42,484 bases of DNA from an uncultured Flavobacteriales bacterium (GCA_913048175.1 CAJWVX010000010.1:1-42484); one strand, 5' to 3'; counted from the stretch's first letter, positions 26,852 through 36,499 are shown. Notes: generated by a model not told the origin, from the sequence alone. A program made the numbers and translations.

Positions 26852-29800
26852 ATGAAAAAAATTAAGTTAGCTATATTATTTGCGTTTTTTACTGTTGTAG
26901 TAAATGCTCAGCTTACTGTAAATACGGGTGTTTTAACGCCAACACAGTATGTTCAAAACGTATTGGTTGGTGCTGGAGTTACTATCTCAAATGTGACATT
27001 TACGGGAGATGTGAGTCAGTTAGGGGAATTTAATGGCGTTAACACGAATATTGGACTTGGAACAGGATTAATTATGGCGACTGGTGATGTAAATGTTGCA
27101 GTTGGACCAAATGATGATGGCTCTTCAACTTTGCCTATGGGTGGATTATTTGGTCCTGGAGATGCGGATTTGGATTTGATAATTAACGATCCATTTGTTA
27201 CGAGTAATGATGCTGTAGTTTTAGAATTCGATTTTATTCCAACTGGCGATACAGTTAAATTTAATTATATCTTTGGTTCTGAAGAGTATCCAGAATTTGC
27301 TCCCCCTATGAATAATGGGTTTAATGATGCTTTTGGTTTTTTTCTAAGTGGCCCTGGAATAGTAGGGCCTTATTCTAATAGTTCAGTAAATATTGCAAAC
27401 ATTCCTGGGACTACCACACCTGTTAGTATTAACAATGTTAATCCGATAACAAATACTGTATTTTATGTTGACAATGGTGATGGAAATACAGCTCCCTTTA
27501 ATACTGGAGCGCAATACATACAGTTTGATGGTTACACAACTGTTTTACAGGCTGTTTATCCTGTTACTTGTGGTTTAAATTATCATATTAAAATAGCTAT
27601 TTGTGATGCTGCAGATGAATCATTTGACTCAGGAGTGTTTTTACAGGCAGGTAGTTTTGCAAGTAATACAGTTGTTTTAAATTCTAATGTTAATATTGGA
27701 GGGAACGACTCGGTTTTGTATGAAGGTTGTGGATCTGCATTATTAGATTTTGTTAGAAGTGATACTTCAGGAACTTCGGTTTACAATTATACTATTGTAG
27801 GTACTGCTGGAGCAACTGATTTTACAATTAGTGCAGATAGTGTAGAGTTTTTTCCTGGACAAGATACCGTTACATTGACTTTTGAGGCTATTCAAGACGG
27901 TTTGGTTGAGCCATTAGAAACAATAACTATTCAATTGATTCAAACAATTTGTAGTGTTATTGATACGCAAAAAGTAACTTTTTATATCAGTGATTTTCCT
28001 ATCCCGATTGTAACTGCCCATGATACGTTTATAGCTTGCGGAAGTACTGATTCTGTGCCAGTTTGGGTGGAGGTGACTGGTCCGCCATATGTAGTTTCGT
28101 GGAATACCACTCCAGTTCAAATTACGGATACTATTTGGGTAGCTCCAAGTGTAACCCAAGAGTATACTGTTACTGTTTCGGATACGTGTGGTGTTTATGC
28201 CATTATTGATACTTTAGAAGTTATTGTTGTAGCTCCAGCATCAATAACCTTAACTACTCATGATACGATTAAAGCATGTGGGAGTAATGATTCTGTGCCA
28301 GTTTGGGTTACAGTTTTAGGGGCTCCATATACAGTTTTATGGAATACGACTCCAGCTCAAACTACTGACACCATTTGGGTTAATCCAACTGTAACTCAAG
28401 AATACATTGTTACTGTTACTGATGATTGTGGTGTTTATATTGTTTTAGATACAGCTGAGGTTCTTGTTGTTCCACCAACACCAATTACTTTAACGATGTC
28501 TTTAGATAGTACTAAGTATTGTATCCAAGATAGTATTGAGATTTATGTTGAATCTTCTGGGGGAGGTGGAGGCTTTACTTATATCTGGAATCCATTAGGA
28601 TTAGCAGATACTAACTTTTTTGTAAATCCAATTATTACAACAACTTATGTTGTTGAGGTAACAGATATTTGTGGAACAATAGAGAAGGATTCTGTTACAA
28701 TAACTGTTCCTAATTTTGTGCCATTAACAGCTAGTATTATAAATGTTGATGATACCGTTTGTTCTGGCGAGTTGGTTGTTTTAAATGGAGCAGTTGCTGG
28801 AGGAGTGGATGCTTATTTTTCTTGGGATAACGGATTAGGCAATAATTCTCCAGTGAATGTTAATCCAGTTACAACTACAACTTATATCTTAACTGGACAA
28901 GATAGCTGTGGTGCTATAGAAAGAGATACTGTTACAATAACAATTATACCTACAGTATTTACGCTTCATTTACCCGATTCAATTACGTTTAATTGCTTTG
29001 GTGAAAATGCACTACTAGACCCTGAAACTTTTGATGGAGATGGTCTAGAAACTTATCTTTGGTCAACAGGGCAGGTTACGGAAATAATTTCTGTAATGCC
29101 ATCAACTACTACCATATATACCCTTAAAGTTACTTCAGGAGACGGTTGTTCATTTTTGTATGACACAACTAAGGTTATTCTGCCAATATTTTTACCTGTA
29201 GTTTTAGAAGTAAACCAAGATGATTCTATCGCTTGTCCTGGAGATCCAGTGGTTTTATTTGGAACTATTTATGAAGGTTCAGGAGATCCCTTAATTATTA
29301 ATTGGTCTGATGGGGCAAATATTTTTACTGGAAATAACATTATTGTAAACCCATTAATAACAACAACCTATACTGCTTGGGTTAATGATACTTGTGCTCA
29401 AGATTTTGGAGCAATCGACTCTTTAACTGTTACTGTTCCAATATATACACCTTTAGTGTTTGATTATTTTTCTCCAGATACTCTAATCTGTTTAGGCAGT
29501 CAAGCTAATTTAGGAGGTTCAATTTCTGGCGGAGAAGGGAACTATTTTTACTCTTGGAGTAATGGATCAACTTCTGATTCAATTAGAGTAACCCCAACTT
29601 TTAGTAGAGGTTATAGTGTAAAAGTTTCTGATGCCTGTGGTGTTCAGATTGATACTTCGGTTTATGTAACTGTTTCGGCTCCTACAGCCAATTTTAATTT
29701 CGAATATCAAACGGTTATGGAGGTTCAGTTTTATGATTCATCATACAGTAATATAACTGCCTATTTTTGGACTTTTGATAATGGGACTTCTATAGCAGAA

Positions 29801-30178
29801 AATCCATTACATAATTTCAATTATGATGGAGCTCATGATGTTTGGTTATTGGTAGTAGATATAAATAACTGTCGTGATAGTATTTTAAAAACAGTTAAAC
29901 CTTCATTGTTGGTTTACGCTCCAAATTCTTTTTCTCCAAATGGAGATGGATTAAATGATGAATTTAAATTTAAAGGAGTAGGAGTAAAATCATTCAATCT
30001 ATTAATTTATAATAGGTGGGGGGAGTTAATGTTTCAGACGGATAATATAAATAACGGATGGAATGGGACTCTAAAAGGTGAAGAAATTCCGTTAGGCGTT
30101 TATGTTTACAAGGTTAGAGCAGAATCTTATGAGGGTATTGAATTTGAAGAAGCTAATAAATTACAACTGATTAAATAA
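26852..30178 (+). CDS. Large secreted adhesin-like protein with type-B T9SS sorting domain
   Basis: 1108 residues. Signal peptide about 1-19 (VVNAQ). Residues about 20-270 form a choice-of-anchor-L domain (GVNTNIGLGTGLIMATGDV, FDFIPTGDTVKFNYIFGSEEY, NDAFGFFLSGPG). A Calx-beta-like segment (about 280-378) follows, then a chain of Ig-like modules each with paired Cys and a T--Y-V-V-D-CG core. Two of these (390-469 and 470-549) are near-identical 80-residue repeats. A PKD-like module lies near 940-1015. The last 90 residues (NSFSPNGDGLNDEF ... LLIYNRWGE) are the gliding-motility-associated type-B sorting domain that directs export by the type IX system to the surface. Probably an adhesin or motility-related surface protein. 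Its 3' end overlaps gpmI by eight bases, convergently. Confidence 0.9.
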   Translation: MKKIKLAILFAFFTVVVNAQLTVNTGVLTPTQYVQNVLVGAGVTISNVTFTGDVSQLGEFNGVNTNIGLGTGLIMATGDVNVAVGPNDDGSSTLPMGGLFGPGDADLDLIINDPFVTSNDAVVLEFDFIPTGDTVKFNYIFGSEEYPEFAPPMNNGFNDAFGFFLSGPGIVGPYSNSSVNIANIPGTTTPVSINNVNPITNTVFYVDNGDGNTAPFNTGAQYIQFDGYTTVLQAVYPVTCGLNYHIKIAICDAADESFDSGVFLQAGSFASNTVVLNSNVNIGGNDSVLYEGCGSALLDFVRSDTSGTSVYNYTIVGTAGATDFTISADSVEFFPGQDTVTLTFEAIQDGLVEPLETITIQLIQTICSVIDTQKVTFYISDFPIPIVTAHDTFIACGSTDSVPVWVEVTGPPYVVSWNTTPVQITDTIWVAPSVTQEYTVTVSDTCGVYAIIDTLEVIVVAPASITLTTHDTIKACGSNDSVPVWVTVLGAPYTVLWNTTPAQTTDTIWVNPTVTQEYIVTVTDDCGVYIVLDTAEVLVVPPTPITLTMSLDSTKYCIQDSIEIYVESSGGGGGFTYIWNPLGLADTNFFVNPIITTTYVVEVTDICGTIEKDSVTITVPNFVPLTASIINVDDTVCSGELVVLNGAVAGGVDAYFSWDNGLGNNSPVNVNPVTTTTYILTGQDSCGAIERDTVTITIIPTVFTLHLPDSITFNCFGENALLDPETFDGDGLETYLWSTGQVTEIISVMPSTTTIYTLKVTSGDGCSFLYDTTKVILPIFLPVVLEVNQDDSIACPGDPVVLFGTIYEGSGDPLIINWSDGANIFTGNNIIVNPLITTTYTAWVNDTCAQDFGAIDSLTVTVPIYTPLVFDYFSPDTLICLGSQANLGGSISGGEGNYFYSWSNGSTSDSIRVTPTFSRGYSVKVSDACGVQIDTSVYVTVSAPTANFNFEYQTVMEVQFYDSSYSNITAYFWTFDNGTSIAENPLHNFNYDGAHDVWLLVVDINNCRDSILKTVKPSLLVYAPNSFSPNGDGLNDEFKFKGVGVKSFNLLIYNRWGELMFQTDNINNGWNGTLKGEEIPLGVYVYKVRAESYEGIEFEEANKLQLIK
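28019..28498 (+). repeat. Two tandem 240-bp repeats inside the adhesin gene
   Basis: The units 28019-28258 and 28259-28498 are closely similar in DNA and in the 80-residue modules they encode; both start with CATGATACG and carry TGATTCTGTGCCAGTTTGGG shortly afterwards. A recent internal duplication of one Ig-like module, able to vary in copy number by recombination. Confidence 0.8.
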
Positions 30179-31691
30179 GTATGTTTCCTGTCATTTCTTT
30201 AGGAGGGATTACATTTAATAGTTGTAAAACAGTTGGGGCAATATCTGCTAAATTTCCATCATTAATTTTGGTGTTATCCTTATCAATTAAAATACAAGGT
30301 ACTGGATTAACACTGTGTGCAGTATTTGGTGTTCCATCAGGATTTATTGCCATATCAGCATTGCCATGATCCGCGATAATAATAAAAGAGTAGTCGTGCT
30401 CAATTCCTGAATTAACGATTCGCTCCAAACAGCTGTCAACTTTTTTTGCTGCAGCAGTAATGGCAGTATATATTCCTGTATGGCCAACCATATCTGTATT
30501 GGCAAAGTTTAAACATATAAAATCAGTAGGATCATTTTCAATTTCATGGATAATTTTTTGAGTTACTTCTTCTGCACTCATTTCTGGTTGCAAATCATAA
30601 GTTGCTACGTTAGGTGATTTTGCCATTAGACGTTTTTCACCATGAAATTCAGCCTCCCTTCCTCCAGAAAAGAAAAATGTAACGTGAGGATACTTTTCTG
30701 TTTCTGCAATACGTATTTGAGTTTTTTTATTCGTCTCTAATACTTCTCCTAAAGTATTTTGGATATTATCTTTATCGTATATAACATGAATATCTTTGAA
30801 ATTCTTATTGTAATTTGTCATGGTAACATAATGTAAGGGAATAGTTTTCATTCCATTATCAGGCATGTCTTCTTGAGTTAGAGCAGTAGTAATCTCTCTA
30901 CATCTATCTGTTCTGTAGTTAAAACAGATTACAACATCATTTGCTGCAATTCTTCCAATAGGATTGTTATTTTCATCGACTTTAACTAATGGGGTAATAA
31001 ATTCATCAGTTACATTATCATTATAAGATTTCTGAATAGAAGTTATTAGATTAGTACTTTTTACACCTTTACCATCTAGGAGTAAATCATAAGCTAATTT
31101 TACTCTTTCCCATCTGTTATCTCTATCCATTGCATAATACCGGCCTACAACAGAAACCAGATTTCCAGCCGATTTTGAAAGTTTTTCTTCAAGTTTTGCA
31201 ATATGACGTTTTCCGCTTTTAGGGTCACAATCTCTACCATCAGTAAAGGCATGTATGAAAAGATTGGCTACATTATTCTCCTCTGCTAACTCACATAACT
31301 TATATAAATGATTTTGATGAGAATGAATTCCGCCATCAGAAACTAATCCCATAAAATGAACAGCAACCTTATTTTCTCTTGCATGTTTAAAGGCAGCTTT
31401 TATAGTTGTATTATCTGAAATAGAATTATCTGCTACGGCATTATTAATTTTAGAAAAGTCTTGATAAACAACTCTTCCTGCACCTATATTTAGGTGGCCA
31501 ACTTCTGAGTTTCCCATTTGTCCAGAAGGCAAACCAACGTATTCTCCATAAGTTTTAAGCGTGGAGTTTGGGTATTTATCTAAGCAGTTATCAAAAAAAG
31601 GAGTATTCGCGTTGTAAATGGCATCGGATTTCGATTTATCACCTATTCCCCAACCATCTAATATAATTAAAGCTACTTTTTTTGTACTCAT
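30171..31691 (-). CDS. gpmI: 2,3-bisphosphoglycerate-independent phosphoglycerate mutase
   Basis: 506 residues, usual length. Manganese-dependent glycolytic mutase interconverting 3- and 2-phosphoglycerate in the cytoplasm. ALIILDGWGIG gives metal ligand Asp12; GQMGNSEVGHLNIGAGR contains the phospho-acceptor Ser62; HAFTDGRDCDP, FNYRTDRCREI, FANTDMVGHTG and IADHGNADM complete the alkaline-phosphatase-superfamily sites. It runs convergent with the adhesin gene. The decayed phosphatase gene upstream lies on the same strand. Confidence 0.97.
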   Translation of the reverse strand: MSTKKVALIILDGWGIGDKSKSDAIYNANTPFFDNCLDKYPNSTLKTYGEYVGLPSGQMGNSEVGHLNIGAGRVVYQDFSKINNAVADNSISDNTTIKAAFKHARENKVAVHFMGLVSDGGIHSHQNHLYKLCELAEENNVANLFIHAFTDGRDCDPKSGKRHIAKLEEKLSKSAGNLVSVVGRYYAMDRDNRWERVKLAYDLLLDGKGVKSTNLITSIQKSYNDNVTDEFITPLVKVDENNNPIGRIAANDVVICFNYRTDRCREITTALTQEDMPDNGMKTIPLHYVTMTNYNKNFKDIHVIYDKDNIQNTLGEVLETNKKTQIRIAETEKYPHVTFFFSGGREAEFHGEKRLMAKSPNVATYDLQPEMSAEEVTQKIIHEIENDPTDFICLNFANTDMVGHTGIYTAITAAAKKVDSCLERIVNSGIEHDYSFIIIADHGNADMAINPDGTPNTAHSVNPVPCILIDKDNTKINDGNLADIAPTVLQLLNVIPPKEMTGNILI

Positions 31692-31711
31692 GATAAATTG
31701 TTTTAGACTTA

Positions 31712-31719
31712 CAAAAGTA
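31712..31719 (-). promoter_or_regulatory. gpmI: Candidate -7 element upstream of gpmI
   Basis: Reads TACTTTTG on the minus strand, matching TAnnTTTG, 20 bases upstream of the gpmI ATG. No exact -33 TTG at 19-21 bases. Confidence 0.4.
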
Positions 31720-31743
31720 CTTGAAATCTTTTAAGATGAAAAG

Positions 31744-32025
31744 TTAAACCTTTACTCGAAGAATACAAACCTCATCTATTTGTTCTAACTGTCCTCTCCA
31801 GGATTCAAAATTTTCGATAAGAATTTATTGTTGTGCTTTTATTATTTTATCTTAATGGATAAAAGCAGTTTTAAAAAGGTTTTAGACATAATTTTTTGCC
31901 CTTTTATTCACCTAATTGATATGCATAGTCATCAGAAAAAAATAAATAGTATCTCCCTTTTGAAAATCAAAAGTATGCTTAGTGTAAAAATCTGAATTTT
32001 TAAATTGACCAATAGGTTATTTATT
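31744..32025 (-). pseudogene. Remnant of a SpoIIE/PP2C phosphatase C-terminus
   Basis: The minus strand reads PIGQFKNSDFYTKHTFDFQ, then KGDTIYFF, then (after one missing T in a T run) SDDYAYQLGE, a stop, KGKKLCLKPF, and finally IENFESWRGQLEQIDEVCI with LRVKV and TAA at 31744-31746. This is the C-terminal third of a SpoIIE-type phosphatase: compare DSIYLSSDGYVDQFGG and QVDDATIIGIKL of the intact phosphatase at 38972. At least one frameshift and several stops make it dead. The rest of the gap 32026-32408 shows no intact gene; upstream parts may continue in too eroded a form to read. Confidence 0.75.
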
Positions 32026-32211
32026 CGCCTTTTTTGCTAGAATATTTCTGTTCAGAGCTTTATTGGGTAAGCCTTCAGATATTGAACTAGGAACAGATGT
32101 GTTTTTAGACAGTAATGCAGAAAATCTAAAGTGATCAAAGGCTATTGTGTTTGCTAATTTTTATTTGCAATTACGCGAATATCAAACGTTTTTTCATTTA
32201 GAATTCAATTA

Positions 32212-32242
32212 CGTTGGGAAAACAAATACCAGCATTAGGAAA
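32212..32242 (+). repeat. Diverged 31-bp repeat, copy 1
   Basis: 27 of 31 bases are identical to 38882-38912. In the phase in which both are open, the copies read LRWENKYQH and LRWVNKYQH, each followed soon by a stop. Either a fragment of a duplicated coding sequence or a shared upstream element; both copies precede signalling genes on the plus strand. Confidence 0.55.
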
Positions 32243-32408
32243 GTGTTAATAAGTAACTCTGAAAGAGGGAACTATATTTATGAAATTATTTATGTGGTTA
32301 CGATATTAATATTTCTCAAAACTTAATTCTAGGATTTATTTGATAATAACTACTATTAGTAATAAAATTTACAAAAAGAGATTAATAGTAATATAAAAAA
32401 GACAAGTT

Positions 32409-32945
32409 ATGAAAGGAATCATCTTTACCGAATTTTTAGAGTTAGTCGAAAATGAGTTTGGCTTAGCAATGGTTCAACAGATAATTGATGAATGCGAACT
32501 GGATACAGATGGTGTTTATACCTCTGTAGGCACATATAGCCATAAAGACATGTTTAAAATGGTTGGAAAGTTATCTGAAATAAAGGGGGTTCCAATCCCT
32601 GAACTGTTAACCGTTTTTGGCGAATATTTTTTTAACACTCTAAGTAATGATTACCCGCAATTTATGAAACAGGCTAATTTGTTTGGGTTTTTAGATTCCA
32701 TTGAAAGTTATATTCATCCAGAAGTTTTAAAGTTATACCCAGATGCAGAATTACCTGCCTTCGGTTCAGAAATAAAAAATGAAAATGAGTTATTTTTAAA
32801 TTATCTATCATCAAGAAAATTGTCTGATTTGGCAATTGGTTTGATAAACGGTGCATCGAAGTATTTTAATGAGGAGGTTAATGTTTTTAAAGTTAGTGAA
32901 GAGGATGGTGGCGAAAAAGTGATGTTGAAAATAAAGAAAATTTAA
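32409..32945 (+). CDS. H-NOX heme-based gas sensor (HNOB domain)
   Basis: 178 residues, a stand-alone H-NOX domain. It binds heme and senses NO or O2, usually passing the signal to a partner histidine kinase by direct contact. Visible features: MKGIIFTEFLELVENEFG at the N-terminus, VYTSVGTYSHKDM, the proximal heme ligand His103 in SYIHPEVLKLYPDAELP, and the heme-propionate motif YLSSR (Tyr132, Ser134, Arg136). No Tyr lies in the stretch just after Arg136 where O2-binding members carry a distal Tyr, so NO selectivity is likely (inference). It ends seven bases before a histidine kinase gene, the classical H-NOX/kinase arrangement. No clear promoter was found; 400 bases of eroded DNA precede it. 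Confidence 0.92.
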   Translation: MKGIIFTEFLELVENEFGLAMVQQIIDECELDTDGVYTSVGTYSHKDMFKMVGKLSEIKGVPIPELLTVFGEYFFNTLSNDYPQFMKQANLFGFLDSIESYIHPEVLKLYPDAELPAFGSEIKNENELFLNYLSSRKLSDLAIGLINGASKYFNEEVNVFKVSEEDGGEKVMLKIKKI

Positions 32946-32952
32946 TGTTGCT

Positions 32953-34566
32953 ATGGAGATAGAACTACTTGAAAAAGCCTTGAAAAGGCAGAAATTAGCA
33001 CGAAAAGAGGCGGAGAGTCTACTTGAAAGAAAGAGTTTAGAGTTATATAATGCCAACTTAAGGCTACAAGAGGTAATTACAAATACTAATTTATTTCCGG
33101 AGGAAAATCCGAACCCAGTGATGAGATGTTCTGGACATACATATGATTTAATGTATGCTAATAAGCATGGTAAAGAAATTAATATGTTTTTAAACAGCTA
33201 TACAGGTAGAAGGGTAAAAGAAAAATTTACGCAAGAATTGAGTCTTTCCTTTGAAAAAGGAATTCATAATCAATTTGATATGGCAATTGAAAATAAAACG
33301 ATGAGGTTTAATCTTGTTCCATTTCCGTTAAAAAATTATATAAATATATATGCATCTGATATCACGGATATAAAAGCAACAGAAGTTCGGATGCAAAATA
33401 TTACGGCTACATTAAAGCAGGCACAACAACTAGCAAGAATGGGAAGCTGGGAGTTAGATATTGCCTCTAATCATATGATTTGGTCTGAAGAATTGTTTCA
33501 TGTTTTACAAGTTGACCCAGAAAAATTCATTCCATCCCATGAAAGTTATATTAATCTTTTGCATCCAGACGATAAGCAGATAAGTAATGATGCAGTTAAT
33601 AAAGCAATTAAATACAAGAAAGAGTTTGTTTTGATACACAGACGAATATTTGATAATAGAGAGGAAATATATTTAGAATGTCGAGGACAAATTGATTTAG
33701 GAAAAGATGGTAAAGTCAAACGTTTGTATGGTATTTGTATTGACGTTTCTTCTAAAATTAAAGCACAGCAAGCAAAAGAAGGTTTTACGAAAGAACTGGA
33801 AGTAAAAGTAAAGGAACGAACAGAGGAGTTGATTAATAGTGAGCATAAGTTAAGATTATCTTTAGTTAAAGAAAAAGAGTTGGGGGAATTAAAAACTAGT
33901 TTTGTTTCAATGGCATCACATCAATTTAGAACACCATTAGCTGTTATTCAGTCAAATTTGGGATTGCTTGAAATTCTTAACAGCATTGATGAAAATCAAG
34001 AACCAGAAAAGTATAAAAAAGTAACTGGTCGTATTGCAGGAGAAATTACTAAAATGACTGAGTTAATTGATGAAGTTCTAATTTTAGGTAAATTGACATC
34101 AGGAAACGTTCATTATGACCCTCAAGATATCGATTTGATTGAGTGTTGCAAGGTCTTAAATAAACAATTTAATTCGATACAACAAGATGGAAGAATTATA
34201 GATTTTGAGATTGAAGGACAGCCATACAATATAAAGTTAGACTCTAAATTGCTAACACATTCATTATCTAATTTATTTAGCAATGCTTTTAAATATTCTG
34301 AAAAAAAAAACAATCCTAAATTAAAAATAATCTTTAGGCCAAAAGAACTTAGTATAATTGTGAAAGATTATGGTATTGGCATCTCACATACTGAAATACC
34401 CAACTTATTTCAACCCTTCTTTCGTGCAAAAAATGCAACAGAAATTAAGGGTACTGGCTTAGGCTTGAGTATTGCAAAGGAATATATCGAAATTAATAAG
34501 GGGCATATTGATGTTAAATCCGTATTGGGAGAAGGTAGTTGCTTTGAAATAAAATTTAATCGTTAA
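32953..34566 (+). CDS. PAS sensor histidine kinase, probable H-NOX partner
   Basis: 537 residues with no membrane segment, so cytoplasmic. N-terminal coiled coil (1-45), a degenerate PAS-like region (about 47-140), a PAS_3-type domain (about 160-272: ARMGSWELD, LLHPDDK, ECRGQID), a second coiled coil ending VKERTEELINSE, then HisKA with MASHQFRTPLAVIQSN (phosphoacceptor His323) and HATPase_c: SNLFSNAFKYS (N box), DYGIGIS, and GTGLGLSIAKEY. All catalytic motifs are intact. Seven bases after the H-NOX gene, hence probably cotranscribed and regulated by its heme state. It lacks its own receiver; the receiver proteins downstream are candidate targets. Confidence 0.9.
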   Translation: MEIELLEKALKRQKLARKEAESLLERKSLELYNANLRLQEVITNTNLFPEENPNPVMRCSGHTYDLMYANKHGKEINMFLNSYTGRRVKEKFTQELSLSFEKGIHNQFDMAIENKTMRFNLVPFPLKNYINIYASDITDIKATEVRMQNITATLKQAQQLARMGSWELDIASNHMIWSEELFHVLQVDPEKFIPSHESYINLLHPDDKQISNDAVNKAIKYKKEFVLIHRRIFDNREEIYLECRGQIDLGKDGKVKRLYGICIDVSSKIKAQQAKEGFTKELEVKVKERTEELINSEHKLRLSLVKEKELGELKTSFVSMASHQFRTPLAVIQSNLGLLEILNSIDENQEPEKYKKVTGRIAGEITKMTELIDEVLILGKLTSGNVHYDPQDIDLIECCKVLNKQFNSIQQDGRIIDFEIEGQPYNIKLDSKLLTHSLSNLFSNAFKYSEKKNNPKLKIIFRPKELSIIVKDYGIGISHTEIPNLFQPFFRAKNATEIKGTGLGLSIAKEYIEINKGHIDVKSVLGEGSCFEIKFNR

Positions 34567-34638
34567 AAGATATCTAGCATCTAAAAAATAGGATGTTAAA
34601 CAGGTTTAGCTCACTTAACAGGCTTAATTATAAATAGA

Positions 34639-36261
34639 ATGAGAGTCATGAATAAAAGGTCCTATGAGGAATTGGAGAAAGAACTCCTTGAGTTGAAAAA
34701 TATTCATGTTAGAGATTTAAAAAACAAAGAATATAAAATGCTTTTCGATTCTATGCCAGAAATGATTGAGGTTATAGAAGTTATTTATAACAAGAGTTGC
34801 GAACCCATCGATTTCTATATCCGTGATATAAACCTTTCTTTTGCAAAGTTTTTAGGTAAGCCCAGGGAGCAATTAATAAACAAAAAAGGATCCTCTATAA
34901 TTGGTAAAATAGCAGCGCAGCATTGGGTGATTTCTTTTTCTAGTGTTGATAAAACAGGAAAGCAAATCAGCTTTAAAAATTATAGCACAGAACTTGATAC
35001 GTATTATTACGTTCTATCATGGAAAATCTCAAAAAATAGAGTGGGGATTTCTTTTACTGAGATTACTGAAAATGAAAAGGCTGAAATTGAAAAACAAAAA
35101 TTTAATGAAACTATATTAGATAATATCCCTGCTGACATTGCTGTTTTTGATAAAAATCATAATTATTTATATGTAAATCCAAATGGTATTCGTGATCTTG
35201 AAACTAGAAAATGGATGATTGGAAAAAACGATTTTGAGTATTGCGGTTTTAAAAACTTAGACAATTCTTTGGCTCAAAATAGACGAGATCTTTTTAATAA
35301 ATCAATTCAAACTAATCAGCAAATAGAATGGGTTGATAAGTATAATAAAGAGGGAGAAGATGTTTTTATAATGCGCAAGTTTTACCCTGTTTTTATTGAT
35401 GATATATTTCATTACGTAATAGGTTATGGGATGGATATTTCTGAATTAACAAAAGCGAAAATCGAACTAAGCCAGTTGAATAATAGCCTTGAAGAAAAAG
35501 TTAATGATCGAACAGTAGAGTTGATTAATAGCGAAAAGAAGTTAAAATTATCTTTACTTAAAGAAAAAGAGTTAGGAGAATTAAATGCCAGCTTTGTGTC
35601 AACAGCATCTCATCAATTTAGAACACCTTTAGCCGTTATTCAGTCAAATACAGAATTATTAGAAATGTTTGTCAGCACTGGAGAAAAAATTGAAACAGAA
35701 AATTATAAAAGAGTAACTGGACGTATTACAGGAGCAATTGCTAGAATGACGGGATTAATGGATGATGTTTTTATTTTAGGTAAATTAACATCAGGAAACA
35801 TCGGCTATAAACCTAAAGAGGTCGATTTGATTCGGTTTTGCGAGGTTTTGGCAAAACAGTTTAATGCTTTTCAAACGGATGGAAGAAGTATAAATATTGT
35901 TACAGATGGTGAGGCATATAAAACTGATTTAGATCCTAATTTACTAATGCATGCATTATCTAATTTAATTAGTAATGCTTTTAAGTATTCACTAAGAAAA
36001 ATTAATCCTGAGCTGTTTATAAATTTTAAACCAACAGAATATGTATTATCAATAAAGGATTATGGAATAGGTATTTCTCAAGAAGAACAATCAAATCTAT
36101 TTCAACCATTTTTTAGAGCTAATAATGTTTCAGAAATTAAAGGAACTGGACTTGGGTTAAGTATTGCAAAAGAATACGTTGAAATTAATAGAGGGCATAT
36201 TTCAGTTAAATCGAAATTAGGAGAAGGCAGTTGTTTTGAAATAACCTTTAAACGAAAATAA
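34639..36261 (+). CDS. PAS sensor histidine kinase, transmitter paralogue
   Basis: 540 residues, cytoplasmic. The N-terminus is a short coiled coil, then two PAS-like domains (about 30-145 and 155-272; ILDNIPADIAVFDKNHNYLYVN opens the second). From about residue 280 the protein parallels the preceding kinase almost line for line: NDRTVELINSEKKLKLSL, STASHQFRTPLAVIQSN (His325), LGKLTSGN, SNLISNAFKYS, DYGIGIS, GTGLGLSIAKEY and LGEGSCFEI. The sensory halves are unrelated in detail, so the pair shares one duplicated transmitter with different inputs. Start at 34639; an ATG at 34648 is an alternative. No sign of an H-NOX of its own. Confidence 0.9.
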   Translation: MRVMNKRSYEELEKELLELKNIHVRDLKNKEYKMLFDSMPEMIEVIEVIYNKSCEPIDFYIRDINLSFAKFLGKPREQLINKKGSSIIGKIAAQHWVISFSSVDKTGKQISFKNYSTELDTYYYVLSWKISKNRVGISFTEITENEKAEIEKQKFNETILDNIPADIAVFDKNHNYLYVNPNGIRDLETRKWMIGKNDFEYCGFKNLDNSLAQNRRDLFNKSIQTNQQIEWVDKYNKEGEDVFIMRKFYPVFIDDIFHYVIGYGMDISELTKAKIELSQLNNSLEEKVNDRTVELINSEKKLKLSLLKEKELGELNASFVSTASHQFRTPLAVIQSNTELLEMFVSTGEKIETENYKRVTGRITGAIARMTGLMDDVFILGKLTSGNIGYKPKEVDLIRFCEVLAKQFNAFQTDGRSINIVTDGEAYKTDLDPNLLMHALSNLISNAFKYSLRKINPELFINFKPTEYVLSIKDYGIGISQEEQSNLFQPFFRANNVSEIKGTGLGLSIAKEYVEINRGHISVKSKLGEGSCFEITFKRK

Positions 36262-36499
36262 AAAAATGAAATTTGTAGCTAAAATATAAATCTATTGGTT
36301 AAAAAACTTGTTAAATAGAGATAAAATATGCTCTTTTTCTCTAAAAGTTAAATAGTGTTTTGATTATAGTTATGACTCAATTATTTTCTGACTTTAATGA
36401 ATAACAATTTTTTCATACTAAATTACATCAATTTCGAACTTGATTAAGAGTTCTCAAGGTAAAGATGTTTTACTTCAAATAACGCTAAGTAATGGTTAA

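Noticed and set aside
28019-28498. CRISPR-like or mobile repeat
   Set aside because: The two units are contiguous, in frame and encode Ig-like modules; they are an internal gene duplication.
32030-32135. Plus-strand open stretch reading SDIELGTDVFLDSN
   Set aside because: No start codon or recognisable family; it lies beside the minus-strand phosphatase remnant and is probably eroded sequence.
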